Below, one piece after another: positions 10,543 to 18,627 of a stretch of DNA of 64,000 bases; the first letter of the stretch is position 1, and every line of letters begins with the position of its first letter. Made by a program: the position numbers and the translations under genes. The notes under the pieces are model-generated. The model had not been told where the DNA came from. It did no database searches and worked only from the letters and a program-made list of their open reading frames with translations. The DNA comes from an uncultured Cytophagales bacterium (lineage in GTDB: Bacteria; Bacteroidota; Bacteroidia; Cytophagales; Cyclobacteriaceae): positions 1 through 64,000 of the forward strand of contig CAJXNP010000002.1 of NCBI GenBank assembly GCA_913057175.1. The letters are read 5' to 3'.

Positions 10543-10579
10543 CAATTATTCCCCTCTTGAGAGGGGTTAGGGGGGTGTA
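10543..10579. repeat. Dispersed C-rich palindromic repeat, copy 2
   Basis: The reverse orientation of the element at 1063-1090: TTCCCCTCTTGAGAGGGG is an inner hairpin, followed by TTAGGGGGGTG. It lies between the hppA terminator and the acetyltransferase gene. Confidence 0.6.
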
Positions 10580-10647
10580 AATACAAAAACTTGTTTTCTG
10601 GCGATTTTTCACAACCTTATTTCGAACTCACGTTAACAAAATCTGGC

Positions 10648-11280
10648 ATGAGTAATCCGGTGTTAATTTTAGGAGGTAAGTCGTTAGGAAAAGTAGCTGT
10701 CGACATTTTTAAAAGCAATAATGTGCTGATCTATGGTATACTGGACGACGACAAAAATTTACATGGAAAACAGATCGATGATGTATCGATTCTCGGCTCG
10801 ACGGATGATACCGAGGTTCTCAAAATAATCGGCAAAAAATGCGACGCATTCATTGCATCAGATGATACCAAGCTAAAAAAGAGCCTGGTGAAAATACTAA
10901 CGGAAGACTATAAAGCCATGCCGGTGAATGGCGTCCATCAGAAAGCCAATGTGTCAGAATCTGTGATCCTGCACCATGGATGCATGATCAATGCAGGATG
11001 TCATATTGGTGCATATGCTGAGATCGGGAACCATTGTTTACTCAATACCGGTTCCATCATTGAAAATGAAGCTTATCTTTCGGATTTTGTACAGGTTGGA
11101 GCAGGAAGTGTGATAAACCAGGGAGTCAAAGTTGGAGAGGGAGCTTTTATAGGTTCCGGTGTAACCATCATCAGTGGAATTACAATTGGCAAAAATGCCA
11201 GGGTCGGAGCGGGAAGTGTTGTGATAGAAAATGTAAAAGACGGGGAAACGGTTTTTGGTAATCCGGCCAAGTCAGTCTAA
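10648..11280 (+). CDS. NeuD-like sugar O-acetyltransferase (left-handed beta-helix)
   Basis: A predicted cytoplasmic acyl transferase of the sialic-acid O-acetyltransferase NeuD / PglD group. The N-terminal half (about 1-90) is a Rossmann-like domain beginning VLILGGKSLGK that binds the sugar nucleotide. The C-terminal half (about 100-205) is a run of hexapeptide repeats (for example IGAYAEIGNHCLLNTG and VKVGEGAFIGSGVTI) that builds a trimeric acetyl-CoA site. The last residues GETVFGNPAKSV are typical of the family. I chose the ATG at 10648 because the 19 residues upstream in the same frame have no family character. No sugar pathway is adjacent, so the substrate is unknown. Confidence 0.8.
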   Translation: MSNPVLILGGKSLGKVAVDIFKSNNVLIYGILDDDKNLHGKQIDDVSILGSTDDTEVLKIIGKKCDAFIASDDTKLKKSLVKILTEDYKAMPVNGVHQKANVSESVILHHGCMINAGCHIGAYAEIGNHCLLNTGSIIENEAYLSDFVQVGAGSVINQGVKVGEGAFIGSGVTIISGITIGKNARVGAGSVVIENVKDGETVFGNPAKSV

Positions 11281-11295
11281 AATATTAATATTCAA

Positions 11296-12258
11296 ATGGA
11301 AAAATATCTCATCTTACTTTATTACTGCTATACAAAAATTGAAAATCCTGAGGAGTTCAGGGAACAGCACCATTTGTATTGCATTGAACACAATTTGAGG
11401 GGGAGGATCATTATTTCTCCGGAAGGAATTAATGGTACCATTTCCGGATTGAAAGCGGATTGTGAAAAATATATGGAGGATATGAAAGCCGATCCCCGGT
11501 TTGCGAAAACGGATTTCAAAGTCGAGGAATACGACAAACATGCTTTTGAAAAGATTCATGTCCGAACCAAAGAAGAGATCGTCAACTCGGGTTTGACGGA
11601 TATTGATCCGAATGAATTGACCGGGACCCATCTTGAACCGGAAGAATTCAGGACGATGAAGGACGATGAAGATGTGATACTCCTCGATGTTCGGTCGAAC
11701 TATGAACACAAAATCGGCAAATTTAAAAATGCCCTTACACTGGATATCGAAAATTTCAGGGATTTTCCAGAGAAAGTAAACGAGCTCGAATCAATCAAAG
11801 ACAAGAAAATTATTACCTATTGTACCGGGGGAATAAAATGTGAAAAAGCCAGTGCATACCTTCTAAAAAAGGGTTTTAAGAATGTTTATCAGCTTCATGG
11901 AGGCATTATCAAATATGGAATTGAAGCCGGAGGAGAGGATTTTGAAGGAAAATGTTACGTATTCGACAACAGGATCGCTACCGAAATCAATAAAATCAAC
12001 CCCGAAGTAATATCTGAGTGTTTTGTTTGCGGAACCAGGTGTGACAGAATGGTAAATTGCGCTAATCCTGAATGCAATAATCATGTTCCATTATGTGAAA
12101 ATTGCGCTGAGGAGCTTGAGGGAGCATGTTCTGACACATGCAAACATCATCCAAGAAAAAGACCATATAACGGGAAGGGATACTATCCTAAAGACACAAA
12201 CGGGTACAATCCCTATATTGGTTTAAAACGAAAAAGTGCAAACGAACTCGATACATGA
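11296..12258 (+). CDS. trhO: tRNA uridine(34) hydroxylase, rhodanese family
   Basis: TrhO proteins make 5-hydroxyuridine at the wobble position of tRNA with oxygen. The N-terminal acylphosphatase-like domain includes RGRIIISPEGINGTISG (residues 36-52). The rhodanese domain spans about 115-215 and keeps the catalytic cysteine at 176 in TYCTGGIKCEK. The C terminus is rich in cysteines (ECFVCGTRCD through SDTCKHH) and probably binds zinc, a known family trait. It follows the acetyltransferase by 15 bases and its last 23 bases overlap the start of the nucleoside phosphorylase gene, so all three are probably cotranscribed. Confidence 0.93.
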   Translation: MEKYLILLYYCYTKIENPEEFREQHHLYCIEHNLRGRIIISPEGINGTISGLKADCEKYMEDMKADPRFAKTDFKVEEYDKHAFEKIHVRTKEEIVNSGLTDIDPNELTGTHLEPEEFRTMKDDEDVILLDVRSNYEHKIGKFKNALTLDIENFRDFPEKVNELESIKDKKIITYCTGGIKCEKASAYLLKKGFKNVYQLHGGIIKYGIEAGGEDFEGKCYVFDNRIATEINKINPEVISECFVCGTRCDRMVNCANPECNNHVPLCENCAEELEGACSDTCKHHPRKRPYNGKGYYPKDTNGYNPYIGLKRKSANELDT

Positions 12259-13120
12259 ATGTACCACCAGGTTTGGTGAAGCCGATCTGATCTTAAACAA
12301 AGATGGAAGTGTCTATCATTTAAATTTAAAACCTGGCAATGTCTCCGATACCATTATTCTTGTTGGGGACCCAGGTCGTGTACACAAAGTAAGTCAATAC
12401 TTTGATGAGGTAGAGTTTGAGATGAATCAGCGGGAGTTCATCACCCACACAGGAAAATACAAGGGAAAAAAGATCACCGTAATGAGCACAGGTATGGGAG
12501 TTGCCAACCTGGAAATTGTACTCATCGAACTGGATGCACTTTTTAATATTAACCTGAAAAAAAGAGAACCCAAGGCCGATATTCATCAACTCAACCTTAT
12601 CAGGATCGGAACATCGGGTGGACTTAGAGAAGACCTGGCTTTGGGTTCGCAAGTGGTAAACAATTACGCCATCGGCATGAGTACCCTGATGAATTTTTAC
12701 CAATTGGAACAATCGGATTTTGAAATCAATGTTTCTCAAAGTCTTAAATCCCACCTCGGTCTGAACTTCACTCCTTTTTGTGTAAAAGCAAATGAGGAAT
12801 TGAAAGAAAAACTGGCTTTTGATATGATCGAGGGAAATACTATGACAACTCCCGGATTCTATGCTCCCCAGGGCAGGGTTACCCGAATTCCAAAGCGATA
12901 CGATAACCTCGTAAACGAACTCATTTATTTTCATGTCGATGATTTCTGGATCACCAACTTTGAAATGGAAACCGCTGCACTTTACGGAATGAGCAGGCTT
13001 TTGGGTCACAAGGCCCTCAGCATCAATACAATTTTAGCGAACCGGGCGAAAAATACCTTCTCAAAAAATCCCTACAAGCAAATCGAATATCTCATCAAAA
13101 AGGTGTTGGAGAGGATTTGA
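12236..13120 (+). CDS. Nucleoside phosphorylase (uridine phosphorylase-like)
   Basis: Cytoplasmic nucleoside phosphorylase of the PNP/UDP family, splitting a nucleoside (probably uridine) into base and ribose 1-phosphate. The phosphate-binding loop ILVGDPGRVHKV lies at about 42-53, MSTGMGVANLEI at about 84-95, and RIGTSGGLRED gives the central ribose/phosphate site. NFEMETAALYGMS near 243-255 is the base and ribose contact. The start is a GTG that overlaps the end of trhO by 23 bases; the first in-frame family-conserved residues follow soon after, so a later start is possible. The overlap suggests translational coupling. Exact base preference is not decided. Confidence 0.85.
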   Translation: MQTNSIHECTTRFGEADLILNKDGSVYHLNLKPGNVSDTIILVGDPGRVHKVSQYFDEVEFEMNQREFITHTGKYKGKKITVMSTGMGVANLEIVLIELDALFNINLKKREPKADIHQLNLIRIGTSGGLREDLALGSQVVNNYAIGMSTLMNFYQLEQSDFEINVSQSLKSHLGLNFTPFCVKANEELKEKLAFDMIEGNTMTTPGFYAPQGRVTRIPKRYDNLVNELIYFHVDDFWITNFEMETAALYGMSRLLGHKALSINTILANRAKNTFSKNPYKQIEYLIKKVLERI

Positions 13121-13149
13121 GTTTTTCCGATGTGAACAAATTCTCAGGA

Positions 13150-13181
13150 ATTTGGCAAAAAGCAATTGGCAGTTGGCAAAT
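13150..13181. repeat. Short TTGGCA-type repeat stretch
   Basis: A run of imperfect direct copies of a TTGGCAA-like unit lies between the converging phosphorylase and ABC-F genes. It resembles simple intergenic filler seen in Bacteroidota and has no clear role. Confidence 0.3.
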
Positions 13182-13197
13182 TTTGCTCCCTAATCTC

Positions 13198-15057
13198 CTA
13201 ATCAGCGTATTCAGCCAATTCCATCCAACGGTTTATTTTGACTTCCAGCAATTCAGATAACTGATTGAATTCTTCAGAAAGCTTTTGAAGTTTTTCATGA
13301 TCAGGTTCAGTATTCATGGATGAAACCAGTTCCTCCTTCCTCGCTTCCAGCTCTTCAATCTCCTTTTCCAGGCTTTCGTATTCACTCTTCTCCTTAAAGC
13401 TCAGCTTGGTCTTTTCCTTCAGCTTCTTTTCCGGTTTTGGTGCCGGAGGTTTTTCAGATTGTTTTTCCTCCTGCTCTTTCGCTTCGGCATAGTCCCGGTA
13501 CTGACTGTAATTGCCTGGGAAATCCATGATCTTGCCCTCCCCTTCAAATACAAAACAATGTTCCACTAACCGATCCATAAAATACCGGTCGTGTGAAACG
13601 ATCATCAGGCAGCCGTTAAATCCCATTAAAAAATCCTCTAAAACCGCAAGGGTATAAATGTCAAGATCATTGGTCGGCTCGTCGAGGATCAGGAAATTTG
13701 GATTGCCCACCAAGGTGCGAAGTAGCTGCAAACGTTTCTTCTCTCCTCCACTTAAATAAGATGTGTTTTGGTATTGCACCGGAGGAGGAAAGAGGAATTG
13801 ACCTAGTATTTGACTGGCCGTCAATTCAGAACCATCGGATAACCTGATCACTTCTGCGACTTCCTTGATCACATCGATTACCCGATGTTCATCTGTAAAA
13901 TCAAACTTATCCTGCTGAAAAAATCCGATTTTTGTTGTCTGACCTTTATCGATTTCTCCTGAATACTCCAGGTCCAAGCCGGAAATAATTTTTAAGAAGG
14001 AGGATTTGCCAACACCGTTTTTACCAACAATGCCAATCTTATCCATTTTCTTAAAGACATAGGAGAAATCTTTAACAATTTTCAGTTCGCCAAAAGATTT
14101 GCTGAGTTTGGAGATTTCCAGGATCTTTCCACCTTGTCTTTTCGCATCCAGGCCAACCTCCATTTTCTTTGCACCAATTTTTTCCGAGGCTTTCTCGGCC
14201 AGCTTATCAAAAGCTTCTACCCGGTATTTCGCCTTGGTTCCCCTCGCCTTGGGCTGTCGCCTGATCCAATCCAGCTCCTTTCGCATCAGGTTTTTGGCTT
14301 TGTCAATTTCTGTTTGCCTTTGAACCCTTCGCTCCTCTTTCTTTTCCAGAAAGTAGCTGAAGTTTCCTGGATACGTAAATAATTTACCACCATCCAATTC
14401 AAATATGTGATTACAAATATTTTCCAGAAAGTAGCGGTCGTGCGTGATCAAAAGAAGGGTAATGGAAGAATTGGTTAAATAGTTTTCCAGCCATTCGATG
14501 ATCTCGACATCCAGGTGGTTGGTCGGCTCATCGAGGATAAGAAAATCCGGAGATTCGATCAGTGTTTTGGCCAAAGCCACCCTCTTTTTCTGACCTCCGG
14601 ATAATTCACTTATTTTATTGTCAAGGTTGTGAATACCCAGCTTGCCAAGAATTTCATGGATTTGGTATTCCATATCCCAGGCATTAAGGGAGTCAATTTT
14701 CTCAATCAGCTCCTGCAGTTTTTCAGGGTTTGCATTTTGATTGACAGCATCCTCATAGGCGCTGATCGTATCAAGGGTTTCGTTTTGTTGGTTGAATATT
14801 TCTTCTTTAATGGTATGGTGATCTTCCAATTCGGGTTCCTGCGACAGATAACCTGAGGTTATCTCTTTTCGCAAAACGACCTTGCCTTTATCCGGTTCGA
14901 TTTTACCAGCAAGGATTTTCAGTAAGGTCGACTTCCCACAACCATTATGCCCAACCAATGCCACTTTTTGCCCCTGGCTGATCCCAAAGGTCAGATCCTG
15001 AAAGAGAGGGGTGTCCCCGAAATTTTTTGAAAGCTGTTCTGCGGACAAATAGTTCAT
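13198..15057 (-). CDS. ABC-F family ATPase (Uup/EttA-like)
   Basis: Soluble protein with two ATP-binding cassettes and no membrane segments, the ABC-F layout. Members act on the ribosome or in replication-linked processes. The first cassette has Walker A GHNGCGKST at 36-44 and signature LSGGQKKR. The second has GKNGVGKSS near 345 and signature LSGGEKKR. Both have LILDEPTNHLD/LILDEPTNDLD Walker B motifs. The linker is basic, and the C-terminal ~90 residues are a charged coiled coil as in Uup. Length 619 is normal. It is adjacent by one base to a small helical protein gene upstream on the same strand. Confidence 0.9.
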   Translation of the reverse strand: MNYLSAEQLSKNFGDTPLFQDLTFGISQGQKVALVGHNGCGKSTLLKILAGKIEPDKGKVVLRKEITSGYLSQEPELEDHHTIKEEIFNQQNETLDTISAYEDAVNQNANPEKLQELIEKIDSLNAWDMEYQIHEILGKLGIHNLDNKISELSGGQKKRVALAKTLIESPDFLILDEPTNHLDVEIIEWLENYLTNSSITLLLITHDRYFLENICNHIFELDGGKLFTYPGNFSYFLEKKEERRVQRQTEIDKAKNLMRKELDWIRRQPKARGTKAKYRVEAFDKLAEKASEKIGAKKMEVGLDAKRQGGKILEISKLSKSFGELKIVKDFSYVFKKMDKIGIVGKNGVGKSSFLKIISGLDLEYSGEIDKGQTTKIGFFQQDKFDFTDEHRVIDVIKEVAEVIRLSDGSELTASQILGQFLFPPPVQYQNTSYLSGGEKKRLQLLRTLVGNPNFLILDEPTNDLDIYTLAVLEDFLMGFNGCLMIVSHDRYFMDRLVEHCFVFEGEGKIMDFPGNYSQYRDYAEAKEQEEKQSEKPPAPKPEKKLKEKTKLSFKEKSEYESLEKEIEELEARKEELVSSMNTEPDHEKLQKLSEEFNQLSELLEVKINRWMELAEYAD

Positions 15058-15333
15058 TTACTTGAATTTATTATAGGCATCCCTGAACACTCTTTTGACA
15101 TCATCAGCGGCTTGCTTCAAACCATTTTCAATGTTATCGAATGTCTCCTGATTGTTCTTCTTAAAATCCGTAAATTCCTCATTCATTTTATTTCCACCCT
15201 TCTTCAATTCGACAATCAGCTTTTCCACTTCGTCTACGACCTGATCTTTTGATTCGCTTGCGTTCTTAAAAATCTTTTCAAGGTCTTTTCTCAAATCATC
15301 AATGATCTTTTTCGTTCTTTCTTCAAAACCCAT
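15058..15333 (-). CDS. Small amphipathic helical protein
   Basis: A 91-residue protein with no signal peptide that is predicted to be almost entirely alpha helix. Charged heptad-like stretches include RTKKIIDDLRKDLEKIF and ENGLKQAADDVKRVFRDAY. It resembles apolipoprotein-like or YtxH-like small proteins in character, but I cannot assign a family. Its stop codon abuts the start of the ABC-F gene, so the two are translated from one message. Confidence 0.7.
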   Translation of the reverse strand: MGFEERTKKIIDDLRKDLEKIFKNASESKDQVVDEVEKLIVELKKGGNKMNEEFTDFKKNNQETFDNIENGLKQAADDVKRVFRDAYNKFK

Positions 15334-15365
15334 GGCTTTAACAGTTAATCTTTATTGACAATGGC

Positions 15366-15373
15366 TATATTTG
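15366..15373 (+). promoter_or_regulatory. Candidate -7 promoter element for the small lipoprotein-cmk-ispH unit
   Basis: TATATTTG is a perfect match to the Bacteroidota TAnnTTTG -7 element. No good -33 TTTG is seen at 19-21 bases upstream. A transcript starting about 6 bases downstream would have a leader of under 20 bases before the TTG start at 15397. Confidence 0.45.
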
Positions 15374-15396
15374 CAATTCATAAATAGACTAGCAAA

Positions 15397-15531
15397 TTGA
15401 AAACATTTTATCAAAAAATCATATTACTCTTCGTCATTTCAGCAATAATATTTTCCTGCGCGAGTCACAAACCCAAAAAGCGCAGCCAGCCAAAGCGAGG
15501 TCCGATACCCTGCCCAGTAAAAGATTGCTAG
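15397..15531 (+). CDS. 44-residue lipoprotein of unknown function
   Basis: This very short gene begins with TTG (codon 1 read as Met) and reads MKTFYQKIILLFVISAIIF then S-C at the lipobox. The pattern is a basic start, a 13-residue hydrophobic core and IFSC, a good signal peptidase II site with lipidated Cys 21. The mature peptide is only 24 residues, basic (KPKKRSQPKR) and ends GPIPCPVKDC with two further cysteines. Its TAG stop is directly followed by the cmk ATG, and a perfect -7 promoter element lies just upstream, so it is probably the first gene of the cmk-ispH transcript. Function is unknown. The unusual start codon lowers certainty. Confidence 0.6.
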   Translation: MKTFYQKIILLFVISAIIFSCASHKPKKRSQPKRGPIPCPVKDC

Positions 15532-16221
15532 ATGGCTCATAAAAAGATCATCATTGCCATCGATGGCCACTCGGGATGTGGAAAAAGCAGTACAGCAAAA
15601 ATTGTCGCCAACAGGTTAGGATACATTTATATTGACACTGGCGCTATGTACCGGGCAACCACACTATATTTTGTTCAGCATAAAATTGACATATCCGATC
15701 AACAATCTGTAACGGAAGCTTTGAAAAAAATTGATATTTCCTTCCAATTTGAAAACAAAACACATAAAAGTAGTATTATACTACAGGGAGAGAATGTAGA
15801 ATCTCAAATAAGGGGCCTGGAAGTATCCGAAAAAGTAAGCGAAGTTAGCGCGATCTCAGCGGTGAGAAAAAAAATGGTCGCTCTTCAGCGAAAAATGGGA
15901 GAACAGAAAGGCGTTGTTATGGACGGAAGGGATATCGGAACCGTTGTATTTCCTGAGGCAGAATTGAAGATATTTATGACCGCAGATTTAAAGATTAGAG
16001 CACAAAGAAGATTGCAGGAATTGAACGAAAGCGGTCATTCCCCATCCATTGAAGAAATCATTGATAATCTGGAAAAAAGGGACAATATTGATTCATCAAG
16101 ATCAGATAGTCCGTTGAAAAAAGCAGATGATGCTATATTGTTGGATACAAGTCATTTAAAGTTTGAAGATCAAGTAGAAAAAATTGTAAATTTGGCACTT
16201 AATAGGATTTCAAAAAACTGA
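15532..16221 (+). CDS. cmk: Cytidylate kinase
   Basis: Phosphorylates CMP/dCMP to CDP/dCDP with ATP in the cytoplasm. The P-loop DGHSGCGKSS lies at residues 11-20. The CMP-specific insert and YIDTGAMYRA (about 32-41) follow, then MDGRDIGTVVFPEA (about 127-140), the conserved nucleotide-binding segment, and RAQRRLQEL in the lid. Length 229 is normal. It starts immediately after the stop of the small lipoprotein gene and is 10 bases ahead of ispH, giving a cmk-ispH pair; this neighbourhood is known in other bacteria. Confidence 0.95.
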   Translation: MAHKKIIIAIDGHSGCGKSSTAKIVANRLGYIYIDTGAMYRATTLYFVQHKIDISDQQSVTEALKKIDISFQFENKTHKSSIILQGENVESQIRGLEVSEKVSEVSAISAVRKKMVALQRKMGEQKGVVMDGRDIGTVVFPEAELKIFMTADLKIRAQRRLQELNESGHSPSIEEIIDNLEKRDNIDSSRSDSPLKKADDAILLDTSHLKFEDQVEKIVNLALNRISKN

Positions 16222-16231
16222 GGACCGTTAT

Positions 16232-17128
16232 ATGGATGTTATCATAGATCAAAATTCCGGTTATTGTTTTGGGGTGGAATATGCCATTCAGATGGCAGAA
16301 GACGAGATGGAACAATCTGAAAAGCTCTACTGTCTGGGTGATATTGTTCACAATGACAAGGAAGTAAAAAGATTGACCGACAAAGGCCTTACTATCATCA
16401 GCCATGAAGACCTTAAAAATCTGAAGGACTGCAAGGTTTTGATACGCGCTCATGGTGAACCACCTGAAACGTATGAATTAGCTCTTAAAAATAATATTGA
16501 ACTGATAGATGCATCCTGCCCGGTTGTCTTAAAACTCCAAAACAGGGTGAGGAATTCCTATGAAAAATCAAAAACAGAAGATGGCCAGATTGTTATTTAT
16601 GGAAAAGTCGGTCATGCAGAGGTCATCGGGTTGACCGGCCAAACAAAAAATGAAGCCATTATCATTACAGAGGAAAAAGATCTCGAAAAAATAGATTTCA
16701 AAAAACCCATCTCCCTTTATAGTCAGACCACCAAAAGCACTGCCGGGTTTTACAGAATGAAAGACCTGATCGAAAAGAAAATCAAAGAGGCCAACAATAC
16801 GGATGTCGTTGAAGGCTTTGACACCAATGATAGCATCTGCAGGCAAGTCTCCAACCGCGAACCGCAATTGAAAAAATTTTCTGACGAGCACGATGTCATT
16901 GTTTTCGTGAGTGGCAAAAAAAGTTCAAATGGTAAAGCACTTTACGAAACCTGTAGAAGTGTGAATCCAAATAGTTATTTTATTGAAGATGAAAATGAAG
17001 TAAATCCCGACTGGTTTCATTCAGCAAAATCAGTAGGAATTTGCGGAGCTACGTCTACACCCATGTGGTTAATGGAAAATGTGGCAAGGTTCATCAAACA
17101 GTTTGATTCGGACTATGTTGAACAATAA
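16232..17128 (+). CDS. ispH: 4-hydroxy-3-methylbut-2-enyl diphosphate reductase
   Basis: Last enzyme of the MEP isoprenoid pathway, reducing HMBPP to IPP and DMAPP with an iron-sulfur cluster. The three cluster cysteines are visible: C12 in GYCFGVE, C96 in DASCPVV and C203 in DSICRQVSNRE. Substrate-binding histidines lie in DIVHNDKEV and RAHGEPP, and the C-terminal GATSTP segment binds the diphosphate. Length 298 is typical. It shows that this organism makes isoprenoids by the MEP route. It is followed by a 127-base gap with a promoter for nqr. Confidence 0.95.
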   Translation: MDVIIDQNSGYCFGVEYAIQMAEDEMEQSEKLYCLGDIVHNDKEVKRLTDKGLTIISHEDLKNLKDCKVLIRAHGEPPETYELALKNNIELIDASCPVVLKLQNRVRNSYEKSKTEDGQIVIYGKVGHAEVIGLTGQTKNEAIIITEEKDLEKIDFKKPISLYSQTTKSTAGFYRMKDLIEKKIKEANNTDVVEGFDTNDSICRQVSNREPQLKKFSDEHDVIVFVSGKKSSNGKALYETCRSVNPNSYFIEDENEVNPDWFHSAKSVGICGATSTPMWLMENVARFIKQFDSDYVEQ

Positions 17129-17215
17129 ATTGATTATTGAGTGGCTGTAATTAAAATTCTTATCAATCAATTACAACAAAGCAGTAATTTATCAAGGTTA
17201 AATACAAAATTTATT

Positions 17216-17223
17216 TATTTTTG
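17216..17223 (+). promoter_or_regulatory. Candidate -7 promoter element for nqrABCDE
   Basis: TATTTTTG is a perfect TAnnTTTG match 33 bases ahead of nqrA. No convincing TTTG lies at the usual distance upstream. Confidence 0.4.
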
Positions 17224-17255
17224 CGACTTGAAAATTTGGCACAAATTAAAAATCG

Positions 17256-18620
17256 ATGTCACATAAAATAAAGATTAAAAAGGGATTTAACATTAACCTG
17301 AAGGGAAAAGCTGAGAAGAAAATTGTTGAATCCGTTCAACCCGAAACCTTTGCCATCAAACCTACCGATTTTCAAAAAATAACGCGTCCAAAACTTTTAG
17401 TTGATGAAGGGGATACGGTAAAAGCCGGCACTCCAATTCTTTTTGACAAGTTGATGGATCAGGTAATGTTTTGCTCGCCGGTAAGTGGAGAAGTCGTAGA
17501 AGTTAAACGAGGTGCAAAACGAAAAATACTTGAAATCAAAATTCTGGCTGACAAGCAGGTAGAATACGTTGAGCATAAAAAAATCACCGTTTCGGATATT
17601 GCCAAACTTTCAAGGGACGATGCTCAAAAGCAGTTGTTAAAAAATGGTGCCTGGCCAAACATCATCCAGCGACCATTTGGCGTAATTGCCAACCCTGATG
17701 ACACTCCCAAAGCCATCTTTATTTCAACATTTGATTCACATCCACTTGCACCCGACTACGATCTTTTGTTTAAGGATCAGGAAATTTATTTCCAGGCTGG
17801 TATTGATATACTTTCCAAGTTTACCAATGGCAAGGTTCATTTAGGATTGAATGGAAATGCGGATGTTTCAAAAGTTTTTGCACATACTAAAAATGTAGAG
17901 ATACATTACTTTTCAGGCAAACATCCTTCTGGGAATGTTGGTACGCATATTCATTTTATCGACCCTATTAATAAAGGTGATTTGGTATGGACAGTCAATC
18001 CATATGGAGTTATTCAAATTGGAAAATTATTTCTTGAGGGAATATTCGATTGCCAAAAGATAATTGCATTGGCTGGTTCCGAAGTAAAAACCCCACAATA
18101 CTATAAAACATACTCCGGAGCTTGCATCAACAAATTTGTCGAAAACAATCTTAAGTCTGATAATGTCAGATGCATTTCCGGAAATGTCTTAACTGGTGAA
18201 AAGATAGGTAAAGAGGGTTATGTAGGATTTTATGATCACCTGGTCACCGTACTTCCGGAGGGAGATAAGCATGAGATGTTTGGCTGGGTGCTGCCAACTT
18301 TCAAGAAACTAAGCTATCACAAGGCTTTGGGATTAATGTCGTTCCTGACTCCGAACAAGGAATATGAATTGAATACCAACACAAATGGTGAAAAAAGGGC
18401 TTTCGTTCAAAGCGGTGTATTTGAAAAAGTTACACCATTGGATATACTGCCAACATATTTGATCAAAGCTATCATGGCGGAAGATTACGATGAAATGGAA
18501 GAACTTGGAATATACGAAGTCATCGAAGAAGATCTCGCTCTTTGCGAATTCATAGATGTTTCAAAACACGACATACAAGAACTTTTAAGAGAGGGAATTG
18601 ACTTAATTAAAAACGGCTAG
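17256..18620 (+). CDS. nqrA: Na+-translocating NADH:quinone reductase subunit A
   Basis: Peripheral cytoplasmic subunit of the Na+-pumping NADH:quinone oxidoreductase. It has the family's N-terminal biotinyl-like/barrel segment (KIKKGFNINLKGKA, then VDEGDTVKAGTPILFDK) and the conserved GTHIHFIDP and GLNGNADV stretches. Length 454 is typical for Bacteroidota. No membrane segments are present, as expected. It is the first gene of a five-gene run, with 7 bases to nqrB. Confidence 0.93.
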   Translation: MSHKIKIKKGFNINLKGKAEKKIVESVQPETFAIKPTDFQKITRPKLLVDEGDTVKAGTPILFDKLMDQVMFCSPVSGEVVEVKRGAKRKILEIKILADKQVEYVEHKKITVSDIAKLSRDDAQKQLLKNGAWPNIIQRPFGVIANPDDTPKAIFISTFDSHPLAPDYDLLFKDQEIYFQAGIDILSKFTNGKVHLGLNGNADVSKVFAHTKNVEIHYFSGKHPSGNVGTHIHFIDPINKGDLVWTVNPYGVIQIGKLFLEGIFDCQKIIALAGSEVKTPQYYKTYSGACINKFVENNLKSDNVRCISGNVLTGEKIGKEGYVGFYDHLVTVLPEGDKHEMFGWVLPTFKKLSYHKALGLMSFLTPNKEYELNTNTNGEKRAFVQSGVFEKVTPLDILPTYLIKAIMAEDYDEMEELGIYEVIEEDLALCEFIDVSKHDIQELLREGIDLIKNG

Positions 18621-18627
18621 TTATTAG

